From contig NC_045443.1 of NCBI RefSeq assembly GCF_002776525.5, forward strand, positions 53,588,991 to 53,652,990: a DNA stretch of 64,000 nucleotides, written 5' to 3'. Positions 32,402 through 43,682 of the stretch are shown here, piece after piece. Source of the DNA: Piliocolobus tephrosceles (taxonomy: Eukaryota; Chordata; Mammalia; Primates; Cercopithecidae). Both the position numbers and the translations under genes were made by a program. Below the pieces are notes generated by a model. The model was not told where the DNA came from. It searched no databases and was given only the letters and a program-made list of their open reading frames with translations. Numbering within the stretch: position 1 is the stretch's first letter; the number at the start of each line of letters is the position of its first letter.

Positions 32402-32875
32402 TTTTTTGACTATATATTTTAATTTCAATAGTTTTGGGGGTACAGGTGGGTTTTGGTTACATGGATAAGTTCTTTAGTGGTGGTTTCTGAGATTTTAGTG
32501 CACCTGTCACCTGAGCAGTTTACAGTGTACCCAATATGTAGTCTTTTATCCTTCACCCCCTTCCAGCCTTCCCTCCCAGTCCCCAAATTCTACATTATGT
32601 TACTCTTGTGCCTTTGCATCCTCATAGCTTAGCTCTCATTTATAAGTGAGAACATATAATATGCAGTTTTCCATTCCTGAGTTACTTCATTTAGAATAAT
32701 GACCTACAGCTCCATCCAAGTTGCTGCAAATGACATTATTTTGTTCCTTTTTATGGCTGAGTAGTATTCCATGGTGTATATATACCACATTTTCTTTATC
32801 CACTTGTTGGTCGATGAGCACTTAGGTTGGTTCCATATCTTTGCAATTGCAAATTGTGCTGCTATAAACATGCAC
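32402..32875 (-). mobile_element. L1 3' end (antisense), truncated insertion
   Basis: Reads tttgggggtacaggtgggtt, tataagtgagaacatataat, gtattccatggtgtatatat. 5'-truncated L1P-type copy with TSD CTCATCACATTTTT (about 32389 and 32876-32889). Confidence 0.88.
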
Positions 32876-34033
32876 CTCATCACATTTTTATAACAGCTCT
32901 ATTGAGATATAATTCACACATCATACAATTTAAAGTTCACACATCATACATTTAAAGTATACAATTCAGTGGTTCTTAGTTTATGCAGTTCTGCATCCAC
33001 TACCATAGTCAATTTTAGAACATTTTATTATCCCCCAAAGGAAATCCTACCCACTTACCTATCACCACTTAATCCTCCCATTACTCCTCTCCCATTGCCC
33101 TAGGTAGTCACTAATTTACTTTCTGTCTCTATAGATTGCCCTATTCTGGACATTTTATATAGATGGAATCATGCAACATGTGGTCCTTTGTTACTGGCTT
33201 CTGTCTCTTTGTATAATATTTTTAGGCTTACTTCACATTGTACCATGTATCAGTACTTTCTTCCCTTTTATGGCTGAATAAATATTTCATCATATGAATA
33301 TATCACATTTTATTTATCCAGTTATCAGTTGATAAACATTTGTCTTGTTTCCACTTTGGGCTATTATGAATAGTGCTTCTGTGAAATTTGTGTACAGGTT
33401 TTGTGTAAGCATATGTTTTCTTCTCTTTTTCTTCTTTTCTTTTCTTTTTTTTTTTTTTTTGAGACAGGGTCTCGCTCTGCTGCCCAAGCTGGAGTGCAGT
33501 GGCAGGCTCTTGGCTCACCGCAATCTCTGCCTCCTGGGTTCAGGCAATTCTTGTACCTCAGTCTCCTGAGTAGTTGGGATTACAGGCATGCACCACCACA
33601 CCCAGCTAATTTTTGTATTTTTAGTAGAGACAGAACTTCACCATGTTGGCCAGGCTGGTCTTAAACTCCTGGCCTCAAGTGATCCAACTGCCTCAGCCTC
33701 CCAAAGTGCTGGGATTACAGGCTTGAGCCACCGCACCTGGCCCTGTGTGGGCATGTTTTCAATTATCTTGGGTGTATACCCAGCAGCGGAGTTGCTAGGT
33801 CACATGGTAACTCTATGCTTTAACCATTTGAGGAACTGCCCAACTGTCCTCCAAAGCAGCTGCATCGTTTTGCAATGCCATAAGTGGTACATGAGGTTTC
33901 CAATTTCTTTACACCCTTCAGAACTTGTTATCTGTCTTTTTTATTATAGCCATTCTATAGGTATGAAGTGATAGCTTGCTGTGATTTTGATTTGCATTTC
34001 CTTGATGACTCTCCATTAAAAGTTTATTATTCT
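32876..34033 (-). mobile_element. Older L1 (antisense), split by an Alu
   Basis: ttgagatataattcacacat, caattcagtggttcttagtt, gccctattctggacatttta and, after the Alu, gaggaactgcccaactgtcc. Donor of the templated insertion at 31.9 kb. Confidence 0.85.
33443..33742 (-). mobile_element. Alu (antisense) in L1
   Basis: The L1 text gtgtaagcatatgttttc before it is repeated as gtgtgggcatgttttc after it. Confidence 0.9.
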
Positions 34034-34334
34034 GGGCTGGGTGTGGTGGCTCACATCTGTAATCCTAACACTTTGGGAGGCCGAGGTGGGTGCATCATTT
34101 GAGGTCAGGAGTTCAAAACCAGCCTGGCCAACATGGTGAAACCCCGTCTCTACTAAAAATATTTTTAAAATTAGACAGGCATGGTGGCAGGTGCCTGTAA
34201 TCCCAGCTACTCAGGAGGCTGAGGCAGGAGAATTGCTTGAACCCGGGAGGCAGAGGTTGCAGAGCCAAGATCGCGCCGCTGCACTCCAGCCTGGGCAACG
34301 AGAGTGAAACTCCATCAGAAAAAACAAAAACAAA
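34034..34334 (+). mobile_element. Alu (sense) at the L1 end
   Basis: TSD AAAAGTTTATTATTCT (34018-34033) and AAAAGTTTATTGTTCT (34335-34350). Confidence 0.93.
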
Positions 34335-34350
34335 AAAAGTTTATTGTTCT

Positions 34351-34485
34351 GGCTGGGCATGGTGGCTCATGCCTGTAATCCCAGCACTTTGGGAGGACAA
34401 AGTAGGAGGATTGCTTGAGTCCAGGAGTTTGAGACCAGACTGGGCACATAATGAGTCCCTGTCTCTATTTTTCAAAAATAATTAA
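34351..34485 (+). mobile_element. Single-arm Alu (FLAM-like, sense)
   Basis: Only a left arm with an A/T-rich tail. TTATTGTTCT at 34341-34350 and 34486-34495 is its TSD. Confidence 0.85.
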
Positions 34486-34599
34486 TTATTGTTCTGCTTA
34501 TCCTTTCAAGGCCCAAGTGTCTTTTTTGAGAGGCTTCACCCTCAGGAATTGTGTCTTTTTTCATATTCTTATACCATTAGTACAAATATTTTGTTCTGA

Positions 34600-34606
<7 letters not shown>

Positions 34607-34633
<27 letters not shown>

Positions 34634-34780
34634 AGACAGTTTCACTCTTGTTGCCCAGGCTGAAGTGCAAGGGCATGACCTCAGCTCACTCTGCAACCTC
34701 TCCCTCCCAGGATCAAGTGATTCTCCTGCCTCAGCCTCCCAAGTGGCTGGGATCACAGGTGCGAGCCATGGCACCCAGCC
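34607..34780 (-). mobile_element. Alu (antisense), most of the left arm missing
   Basis: After gtggctgggatcacaggtgc it ends at ccatggcacccagcc, skipping the middle of the element. Confidence 0.82.
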
Positions 34781-34988
34781 CATTCTGCTCCTTTTCTAGA
34801 TCGTAAGCTCTATTTGTGAACTTGTTAGTGACTCCTTGTGGATGTGCATTTAAATTTATTATGTACCTCCCTGTGGAGTGTGTTAATAAATAAATATATT
34901 ATGAAATATTTCACTCATACGCCATTCAACTATGAGTCCCCACAGCATCAAGCAGTGTTTATACATAGTTGGTATTCAAATATTTGCT

Positions 34989-35292
34989 TGGCTGGATGTG
35001 GTGGCTCACACCTGTAATCCCAGAACTTTTGGAGGCCACCAAGGTGGGCAGATCACATGCAGTCAGGAGTTCGAGACCAGTCTGGCCAAAGTGGTGAAAC
35101 CCCATCTCTACTAAAAATATAAAAATTAGCCAGGCATGGTGGCACATGCCTGTAATCTCAGCTCCTTGGGAGGCTGAGGCAGGAGAATTGCCTGAACCCA
35201 GGAGGCAGAGGTTGCAGTGAGCTGAGATTGCACCACTGCACTCCAGCATGGGCAACAGAGCGAAACTCTGTCTCAAAAAACAAACCAACCAA
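34989..35292 (+). mobile_element. Alu (sense)
   Basis: TSD CAAATATTTGCT at 34977-34988 and 35293-35304, exact. Confidence 0.94.
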
Positions 35293-35304
35293 CAAATATT
35301 TGCT

Positions 35305-35814
35305 GAATGACTGAAATAGTGCAAAGGATCTCATGGGTAATTATTATGGGTTCTGTTACTTCTCAGAGAAAGTGAACTTTCTCCTATTGGGTGATACAAT
35401 GACTTGGACCCCAGGAAATAATGTATTTTAGGCAAACATTCAGATAAGTTATATGTCCTGGAGACCACTGGCTCCAGTAATATGTCTTGTGGATCATCCA
35501 CATTCTGGTTGCATTAGCAATTTTGATGTTAGGCCGCTGGATTGTGTATCTGTGAGACTTTTTAGGGATTTATTAACATGATACTCAATTAGAAAACCCT
35601 GTGTTTATTTCACTTATTTTAACAAATATCTGTGCCTATTATGTACCAGGAACTTAGCTAGGTATCAGATGTGGGGTCCGGTTTTCTCCTGCTCTGGCAG
35701 TTCATAGTTAAGGACCCAGGGTGAGGATGACTTTGATGGCAAATGAATGGATACAGGATTCATAAACTTTATGAAACTAGACTAAATGAGCACTTGATCA
35801 GAGAGCTTAATTTT
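35305..35814. other. Intron 1 sequence, mostly unassigned
   Basis: tgtgcctattatgtaccagg with agttcatagttaaggac (35630-35715) is weakly MIR/L2-like; otherwise nothing recognised. Confidence 0.4.
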
Positions 35815-35833
35815 CAGAAATACAACTTCTTTA

Positions 35834-36115
35834 TTTGTTTTGTTTTCTGAGACAAAGTCTAACTCTGTCACCCAGGCTGGAATGATCTCGGCTCATTGCA
35901 ACCTCTGATACCCAGGTTCAAGTGATTCTCATGCCTCAGCCTCCCCAGTAGCTGGGATCACAGGTGTGCACCATCATGTCTAATTTTTGTATTTTTAGTA
36001 GAGACGGGGTTTCAGCATGCTGACCAGGCTGGTCTTGAACTCCTGGCCTTAAGCAATCCACCTGCCTCTGCCTCCCAAAGTGCTCGGATTACAGGCTCGA
36101 GCCACTGGGCTGGGC
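35834..36115 (-). mobile_element. Alu (antisense)
   Basis: 19-bp TSD with two differences at 35815-35833 and 36116-36134 (cagaaatacaacttctt, cagaaatgcagcttctt). Confidence 0.93.
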
Positions 36116-36134
36116 CAGAAATGCAGCTTCTTTA

Positions 36135-36543
36135 AAGACAATGTTTTACTTATACTAGATTATAATTATAAGTAGCTCATCTGATTGGATCATTCTCTTA
36201 AAAGATCTGATGAAAACCTAGTGATTGGGAAGTAGGCATTGTGCCACCCTATCATTATAATCTCTTGAAAGAGAGCAAACGGAAGGACACTCTCTTTTCT
36301 CCTTGTTTCATGCGACTCAATAAGACAGGAAACATGAAGTTTCTGCTATAGGAACAGGGGGATTCAATTTTTCTTTTTCTGGGTAAAAGATGAAGAAGTT
36401 ATATATTTTTATGTCCACGTCCCACCAGCCTTTCCCCTAGATTAGTGAGTGTTCTGGGGAAGGGAAGGATAGGACTGTATTATCACTCACACTAGTCTGA
36501 AATGGTTCTCAGGGGCCATCAGTCTTATGTCAAGCCCTATGCT
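36135..36543. other. Intron 1 sequence without recognised elements
   Basis: Single-copy-looking; no exon or RNA gene supported. Confidence 0.4.
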
Positions 36544-36559
36544 AGAAAATGAAGAGCCA

Positions 36560-36875
36560 GGCAGGGCGCGGTGGCTAACACCTATAATCCCACCACTTTG
36601 GGAGGCTGAGGCGGGCAGATCCAGCTGAGGTCAGGAGTTCGAGACCAGCCTGACCAACACGGAGAAACCCCGTCTCTACTAAAAATACAAAATTAGCAAG
36701 GTGTGGTGGTGCAAGCCTGTAATCCCAGTTACTCAGGAGTAACTGAGTAGCTGAGGCAGGAGACTCACTTGAACCCAGGAGGCAGAGGTTGCAGTAAGCC
36801 AAGATCATGCCATTGCACTCCAGTCTGGGCAGCAAGAATGAAACTCCGTCTCAAAGAAAAAAAAAAGGAAAAAAA
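36560..36875 (+). mobile_element. Alu (sense)
   Basis: Exact 16-bp TSD AGAAAATGAAGAGCCA at 36544-36559 and 36876-36891. Confidence 0.95.
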
Positions 36876-37088
36876 AGAAAATGAAGAGCCAAATTTTTTC
36901 CTTAATTCTCCTGTACTGTGGTGGATTTCATAAACTGCAGCAGATTCTAAATCTTAAATCTCATTTGCTATTTATTGATATGTCTTAAATGTCATTTTCA
37001 TGTGAGAATCAATGTCAGGGTTATTAGAGGACCTGAAGTGGCTGAATTGTCAGTTCTCCAGGTTTCTCTTAAGAAAGGGATAGACTAG

Positions 37089-37381
37089 ACCAGGCGCAGT
37101 CATATCTGTAATGCCGGCCATTTTGGAGGCTGAGGTAGGCAGATTGCTTGAGCTCAGGAGTTTGAGACCAGCCTGAGCAACATGGTGAAACCCTGTCTCT
37201 ACAAAAAATACAAAAATTAGCCAGGTGTGATTGTGTGTGCCTGTACTCCCAGCTACTCAGGAGGCTGAGGTGGGAGGATCACTTGAGCCCAGGAGGTTGA
37301 GGCTACAATGAACTGTGATTGTGCCACTACATTTCAGCCTGCCTAGGTGACAGGTTGAGACCCTTTCTCAAAAAAAACACA
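37089..37381 (+). mobile_element. Alu (sense), first of three in a row
   Basis: Starts gaccaggcgcagtcatatct (short 5' deletion); A-tail followed at once by the next Alu. Confidence 0.88.
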
Positions 37382-37692
37382 GGCCAGGCACGGTGGCTTA
37401 CGCCTGTAATTCCAGCGTTTTGGGAGGCCGAAGTAGGTGGATCACATGCGATCGGGAGTTTGACAGCAGCCTGGCCAACATGGTGAAACCCTGTCTCTAC
37501 TAAAAATACAAAAATTAGCTGGGTGTGGTGGCACACATCTGTAATCCCACCTACCTAGGAGGCTGAGGTAGGAGAATCGCTTGAACCTAGGAGGCGGAGG
37601 TTGCGGTGAGCCGAGATCGCACCATTGCACTCCAGCCTGGGTGACAGCAAGACTCCGTATCAAAAAAAAAAAAAAAAAAAAGAAAAAAGGAA
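37382..37692 (+). mobile_element. Alu (sense), second of three
   Basis: Complete; A20 tail then AAGG-rich sequence. Confidence 0.9.
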
Positions 37693-37703
37693 GGGAAGGG
37701 AAA

Positions 37704-37961
37704 GGCTGAAGCAGGAGGATCACTTGAGGCCAGGAGTTCAAGACCAGCCTGAGCAACATAGCAAAAAATTTAGAAATTAGCCAGGTATGGTGGCGTGCAC
37801 CTGTATTCCTAGCTACTTGGGGCACTGAAGCAGGAGGATCACTTGAGCCCAAGAGTTTGAGGCTGCAGTGAGCTATGATTGCGCATCACTGCACTCTAGC
37901 CTGGGTGACAGAGCAAGACCCTGTCTCAAAAAAAAAAAAAAAGAAAAGAAAAAAAAAAATG
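37704..37961 (+). mobile_element. 5'-truncated Alu (sense), third of three
   Basis: Begins at ggctgaagcaggaggatcac; ends in a G-interrupted A-tail. GGGATAGA flanks the trio (37078 and 37962). Confidence 0.82.
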
Positions 37962-38621
37962 GGGATAGATCTCTGCTCTAACATCCATGAGTTTGCTTCA
38001 CTCCTTTGAATGGCATGCAGTTTTATTTGGCTCCTAGAAAATGAAACGCAGGTTTTTACTCATAACCTTGGTTTATGCTCATGAGGTGGAATGGCGGAAG
38101 TCATTTGAATTAGTGGCATTTAGAAGAGGACTCATAATTGTGCTATGCCCCTCATGATTTCAAGATTTAAGCAGAGCCATCACATGTGACCTAAAATCTT
38201 AGATGTCTGGGATGATATTAGATTTGCTTTTAGAAGTAAGGAATGGTAGCTTATCATCATGTAGCAAAGAAATATGTAAAGATATCCAGTAAAAGAGTAT
38301 TCTAGGTATGTGTCTTCGTATGTAGTAGACTGGAAGTGAATGGGCAACATTAATGGGTTTATATAGAGAGAAATGACATGATCACATATACTTGAGAAGG
38401 CTAATGCTAGCTGCATTACTGAGGGTGGTTTGGAGGTGTAGGAGAACAGAAGCAGTCAGACAAGTTAAGAGATATTAGAAATAAGGGAATTCAGGAAAAG
38501 GTGCAGAAATTAATTTTAGACTTGCAGAATTTGAGATTACCTGCTTGATGGATATATGTTGAATGCTTTCAGAATAAACATAGGTTAATTCATTCACCTA
38601 GTAAACATTTGAGTACTTGAG
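37962..38621. other. Intron 1 sequence without recognised elements
   Basis: May contain an old unnamed repeat; nothing firmly identified. Confidence 0.4.
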
Positions 38622-38905
38622 GCCAGGCATGGTGGCTCACGCCTGTAATCCCAGCATTTTGGGAAGCCGAGGTGGGCAGATCATCTGAGGTCAGGAGTTC
38701 AAGACCAGCCTGGCCAACATGGCAAAACCCAGTCTCTACTAAAAATACAAAACTTACACAGGCATGGTGGCATGCGCCTGTAGTCCCAGGTACTTGGGAG
38801 GCTGAGGCAGGGGAACCACTTGAACCCGGGAGGTAGAGGTTGCAGTGAGTCGAGATCGTGCCACTGCACGAAAAGCCTGGTAGTGTGACGACGAGTCTTG
38901 AAGTT
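38622..38905 (+). mobile_element. Alu (sense) with scrambled 3' end
   Basis: Normal up to gtgccactgcac, then gaaaagcctggtagtgtgac in place of the usual TCCAGCCTGGGCGACAG, and no A-tail. Confidence 0.8.
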
Positions 38906-39348
38906 TGATTTATTAACTGAAAGCTAATGTATTGCCTTAAAACCATAGGCATGTAAAGTAGGTAATGTTTTTAAAAAGTTCTAGTATTTCACTGATTTTT
39001 TTGTGTGAAATGCAGGAATTTCAATTTTATTCCCTGGAGGTGGGAAGTAGTCTCAAGGCTGGGGCTTTGTTGACTTCGGATCTGCCAGTGAAACCTAGAC
39101 AGGTACCCACTTACCAAGACAGAAAAGGAAACTTTGATTGATCATTCAAATTCAAAGCAGAATGCTAGGGAACAGCAGATTTAAGGTTAGTTGGATGACC
39201 GGAATTTAGCATATAAAGATGTGTGAAGATACCCATGTGAAAAGGACATTTCTATTTCCCAGAAGCGTCACTCCCTTCTCAGAGTGAGTAGCCACACATA
39301 AAAGCAAAAGGAAAGCAAGAGAGGTAGGATAATTGAGACAGTAGACAT
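38906..39348. other. Intron 1 sequence without recognised elements
   Basis: No exon, RNA gene or repeat supported. Confidence 0.4.
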
Positions 39349-39363
39349 AAAATCCTTAGCACA

Positions 39364-39639
39364 GGCCAGGTGTAGTGACTGACACCTGTAATCCCAACAC
39401 TTTGGGAGGCAGAGTCAGGAGGATCCCTCAACCCCAGGAGTACGAAACCAGCCTTGGCAACATAGCATGTCTCTACAAAATTTAAAAATGTAATGGCAAG
39501 CACCTGTAGTCCCAGCTACTCGGGAGGCTAAGGTGGGAGGATTGCTTAAGCCTGGGAGGTCAAGGCTGCAGTGAGTCACGATCATGCCACTGCACTGCAG
39601 CTTGGATGACAGTATAAGACCCTGTCTCAAAAAATAAAT
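39364..39639 (+). mobile_element. Alu (sense)
   Basis: TSD AAAATCCTTAGCAC (39349-39362) and AAAATACTTAGCAC (39640-39653). Confidence 0.92.
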
Positions 39640-39708
39640 AAAATACTTAGCACCATATACAAGTACCAAATATCAGTAATAGTTATTCTTTTAAAATTAA
39701 GAGTCTTT

Positions 39709-40000
39709 GGCCGGGCATGGTGGCTCACGCCTATAATCCCAGCACTTTGGGAGGCCGAGGCAGGCGGATCACGAGGTCAGGAGATCAAGACCATCCTGGC
39801 TAACATGGTGAAACCCCGTCTCTACTAAAAATACAAAAAATTAGCCGGGCGTGGTGGCAGGTGCCTGTAGTCCCAGCTACTTGGGAGGCTGAGGCAGGAG
39901 AATGGTGTGAACCCGGGGGGCAGAGCTTGCAGTGAGCCAAGATCATGCCACTGCACTCCAGCCTGGGCGACAGAGCGAGACTCTGTCTAAAAAAAAAAAA
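39709..40000 (+). mobile_element. AluY (sense)
   Basis: Exact 16-bp TSD AAAATTAAGAGTCTTT at 39693-39708 and 40001-40016. Confidence 0.95.
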
Positions 40001-40016
40001 AAAATTAAGAGTCTTT

Positions 40017-40303
40017 TTTTTTTTTTTTTTTTTAAGACAGAGTCTTGCTTTATCCCCCAGGCTGGAGCGCAGTGGTGCAATCTCGGCTCACTGCAACCTC
40101 ATCCTCCTGGGTTCAAGTGATATTCCTGTGTCAGCCTCCTGAGTAACTGGGATTACAGGTGCCTGGCTAATTTTTGTATTTTTAGCAGCGACGGGGTTTC
40201 ACTATGTTGGCCAAGCTGGTTTCCAACTCCTGACCTCATGTGATCTGCCTGCCTCGGCCTCCCAAAGTGCTGGGATTACAGGCATGAGCCACTGCACCCT
40301 GCC
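40017..40303 (-). mobile_element. Alu (antisense), on the same target
   Basis: Starts at the right TSD copy of the previous Alu; followed by GGAGTCTTTTT (40305). Confidence 0.9.
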
Positions 40304-40433
40304 AGGAGTCTTTTTTTTTTTTTTTTTTTGAGACAGAGTATCACTCTATGAAGCCATCCTCGCACCCCAGTCTCTTAAGTAGCTAGGACTGCAGCCATGC
40401 ACCATCATGCCTGGCTAATTTTTGTATTTCTTT

Positions 40434-40434
40434 G

Positions 40435-40470
<36 letters not shown>
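40434..40470. repeat. (GT)n microsatellite
   Basis: About 18 units with one C, at the tail position of the inner Alu. Confidence 0.97.
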
Positions 40471-40746
40471 ACAAAGATCATTCTGTTGCCCAGGCTGGAG
40501 TGCAGTGGTGTGACCTCTACTCACTACAACCTCCACCTCCTGGGTTTAAGCAGTTCTCCTGCCTCAGCTTCCCCAGTAGCTAGGATTATAGGCACACGCC
40601 ACCAAGTTAGGCTAGTTTTTATACTTTTAGTAGAGATGAGGTTTCACCATGTAGCTAAGTTGGTCTCAAACTCTTGACCTCAGGTGATATTCCCACCATG
40701 GCTTCCCAAAGTGCTAGGATTACAAGCATGAGCCACTGCACCCAGC
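40434..40746 (-). mobile_element. Inner Alu (antisense)
   Basis: Exact 19-bp TSD CTAATTTTTGTATTTCTTT at 40415-40433 and 40747-40765. Its T tail has become a (GT)n repeat. Confidence 0.94.
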
Positions 40747-40876
40747 CTAATTTTTGTATTTCTTTTAGTAGAGGTGAGGTTTTACCATGTTGCCCAGGCT
40801 GGTCTCAAACTCCTGGGCTCAAGCGATCCATCCACCTCGGCCTCCTAAAGTGCTGAGATTAAAAGTTTGAGCCACT

Positions 40877-41153
40877 CAGGCCTGTAATCCCAGCACTTTG
40901 GGAGGCCGAGATGGGCGGATCACGAGGTCAGGAGATTGAGACCATCCTGGCTAACATGGTGAAACCCCGTCTCTACTAAAAAAATACAAAAAACTAGCCA
41001 GGTGAGGTGGCGGGCGTAGTCCCAGCTACTCGGGAGGCTGAGGCAGGAGAATGGCGTAAACCTGGGAGGCGGAGCTTGTAGTGAACTGAGATACGGCCAC
41101 TGCACTCCAGCCTGGGCAACAGAGCGAGACTCTGTCTCAAAAAAAAAAAAAAA
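40877..41153 (+). mobile_element. 5'-truncated young AluY, Old World monkey type (sense)
   Basis: Begins caggcctgtaatcccagc (first ~20 bp absent). Exact 16-bp TSD AAAAGTTTGAGCCACT at 40861-40876 and 41154-41169. Carries ggtgaggtggcggg and gatacggccac. Confidence 0.93.
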
Positions 41154-41230
41154 AAAAGTTTGAGCCACTGTATCTGATCAAGAGTCTCTAAAAATTGAGT
41201 CTTTTTTAAGAAAAGAATTCTTGTAATTTA

Positions 41231-41527
41231 ATTTTTTTTTTTTTTGAGACAGAATCTCGCTCTATCACCCAGGCTGGAGTATAGTGACACAATCTCGGTT
41301 CACTGCAACCTCCACCTCCTGGGTTCAAGCGATTCTCCTGCTCCAGCCTCCTGAGTAGCTGGGACTATAGGTTCATGCCACTATGCCTGGCTAATTTTTG
41401 TATTTTTAGTAGAGACAGGGTTTCAGCATGTTGGCCAGGCTGGTCTTGAACTCCTGTCCTCAAGTGATCTACCCACCTTGACCTCCCAAAATGCTGGGAT
41501 TACACACATGAGCCACCGCACCCAGCC
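41231..41527 (-). mobile_element. Alu (antisense)
   Basis: Complete, ends ccgcacccagcc. Confidence 0.9.
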
Positions 41528-41704
41528 GAATGTTTCTAAAATTAGAATGAAGGGCAAAATTCTCCTTCCTTTGCAAGTATAGATAATTCACCCATATTGA
41601 AGTGTCATCTGTCTGCAGAGGCTTGATATTTCCCCTATCAGCTGTCAAGGATGCAGGAGAACTTGAGATGCCTTTGTGGAAAGCACATTTAAAGATTTAG
41701 AGCT

Positions 41705-42165
41705 TTCTCTTCACAATAGCAAAGACATGGAATCAACCCAAATGCCCATCAATGATAGGCTGGATAAAGAAAATCTGGTACATATATACCATGGAATATA
41801 CTATGTGGCCATAAAGAGGAACAAGATTATGTCCTTTGCATGGACATGGATGGAGCTGGAAGCCATTATCCCTAGCTAACTAATACAGGAACAGAAAACC
41901 AAATATTGCATGTTCTTGCTTATAAATGGGAGCTGAACAATGAGAACACATGGACATAGGGAGGGGAACATCACACACTGGGGCCTGTTGTGTGGACAGG
42001 CGGGGGAAGAGCATCAAGACAAATAGCTAATGCATGTGGGGCTTAGTACCTAAGTGATGGGTTGATAGGTGCAGCAAACCACCATGGCACCTGTTTCTCT
42101 ATATAACAAACCTGCACATGTATGCTGGAACTTAAAATAAAATGTTTTAAATAAATAAAATAGTA
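41705..42165 (+). mobile_element. L1 3' end (sense), primate-type
   Basis: agacatggaatcaacccaaa, atggatggagctggaagcca, gagaacacatggacataggg, then the 3' UTR and AATAAA-rich tail. 5'-truncated L1P copy. Confidence 0.9.
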
Positions 42166-42169
42166 ATAT

Positions 42170-42460
42170 GAACATTGGTAATAGTGGTACTAAACAGCTT
42201 AGTTTTTTCATGTAATAGTATATTTTTAGTGATGTGGCATATCATTTTTAATGGTTTACATGATACTCTTTTTATGTATGCACTATAATTTATGTAACCA
42301 GTCTTCTCACTGATGAGTATATGCTTTTTCAGTATTTTACTATTATAAACGAATGATGCAATGAATATCCCTGTACATATATATTTGTGCACATATATAA
42401 GCACCCCTACAAGTGGAATTTCTGAATAAAAGGATATATACACTTGAAAAGATTTAAGGC
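42170..42460 (-). mobile_element. Old L1-like fragment (antisense)
   Basis: tgcaatgaatatccctgtac and ccctacaagtggaatttctg match antisense L1M-type 3' sequence. Confidence 0.6.
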
Positions 42461-42651
42461 TTTGAGGCAGGCAGCCAAGTACCTGGATACCTACTCCGTG
42501 AGCTGGCCCTGAATATCTTGAGGACTACCTTTCTCTGACTCAGAAAGTTACTTTTGTTTAAATTATATAGCAATTCCTTCTGTTTTGTTTTTCTTTAATT
42601 GTCTAGGACTGAGACTGAGATCTTTAAGGCATAATATTAAGAAGACTTTGG

Positions 42652-42822
42652 TACAAAATTAGCTGGGCGTGGTGGCGCATGCCTGTAATCCCAGCTACTG
42701 GAGAGGCTGAGGCAGGAGAATCACTTGAACCCAGGAGGCGGAGGTTGCGGTGAGCCAATATTGCGCCATTGTACTCCAGCCTAAGCAACAAGAGCAAAAC
42801 TCCGTCTCAAAAAAAAAAAAAA
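42652..42822 (+). mobile_element. 5'-truncated Alu (sense), right-arm half
   Basis: Begins tacaaaattagctgggcgtg. AAGAAGAC before it recurs after the A-tail. Confidence 0.85.
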
Positions 42823-42969
42823 GAAGAAGAAGAAGACGACCTTGATCAGGTATGGTGGCTCATACCTGTAATCTAAGCACTTTGGGAGGCTGAAGTGGGA
42901 GGATTGTTTGAGGCCAGGAGTTCAAGATCCACCTGGGTAATATCGCAAGACTCCACCTCTAAGAATTTT

Positions 42970-43010
42970 TATTTTATTTTATTTTATTTTATTTTATTTT
43001 ATTTTATTTT
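42970..43010. repeat. (ATTTT)n microsatellite
   Basis: Eight units at the tail of the nested antisense Alu. Confidence 0.96.
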
Positions 43011-43291
43011 GAGACCAGGTCTCACTCTGTCACCCAAGCTGGAATGCAGTGACACGATCTCAACTCCCTGCAACCTCCACCTCCTGGGTTCCGGTGATCC
43101 TCCCACCTCAGCCTCCTGAGTAGCTGGGATTACAGGCGCCCACCACCATGCCCAGCTAATTTTTGTATTTTTAGTAGAGACAGGGGTCTCACCATGTTGC
43201 CAGGCTGGTCTCAACCTCCTGGCCTCAAACAATCCTCTCACTCAGTCTCCCAAAATGCTGGGATTACAGGCATGAGCCACCACACCCAGCC
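43011..43291 (-). mobile_element. Alu (antisense), nested
   Basis: Complete body following the ATTTT tail; ends ccaccacacccagcc. Confidence 0.9.
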
Positions 43292-43555
43292 AAAAATGTT
43301 TTTTAAAATTAGCCATGTGTGGTGGTGTGTGCCTGTAGTCCTAGCTACTCGGGAGGCTGAAGCAGGAGGATCACTTGAGCCCAGGAGTTTGAGGTAACAG
43401 TGAGCATAATCATGCCACAGCACTCCAGCCTGGAAGACAGAGCTAGACTCTGTGTCTTAAAGAAAAAAAAAAAAAAAAAAGAGGAAGAGAGAGAGGGAGT
43501 GAGAAATACCTCAATTCACTATAAATTGGTGGTGTGGTATTTAAAGAGTACACAG

Positions 43556-43682
43556 GGTAGTCACAGTGGCTCACTCAGACCTGTAATCCCAGCATTTTGG
43601 GAGGCCAAGGCTGGAAGACTGCTTAAGCCCAGGAGTTCAAGACAAGCCTGGGCAACATGGTGAGACCTGAAAAATGATAAAT
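43556..43682 (+). mobile_element. Single-arm Alu (FLAM-like, sense)
   Basis: Left arm only, gtcacagtggctcactcaga to gcaacatggtgagacctg, then an A-rich end. Confidence 0.8.

Larger units (their letters stand above)
40312..41180 (-). mobile_element. Outer Alu (antisense), interrupted twice
   Basis: Pieces 40312-40433, 40747-40876 and 41154-41180, separated by an Alu and a monkey-type AluY. Confidence 0.85.
42845..43482 (+). mobile_element. Alu (sense) split by an antisense Alu
   Basis: Left arm 42845-42966, then right arm 43292-43482 from aaaattagccatgtgtggtg to an A-tail. Confidence 0.85.

Noticed and set aside
32404..34033. Possible active L1 reverse transcriptase
   Set aside because: Only truncated 3' ends are present, in two different L1 copies, with frequent stops and Alu interruptions.
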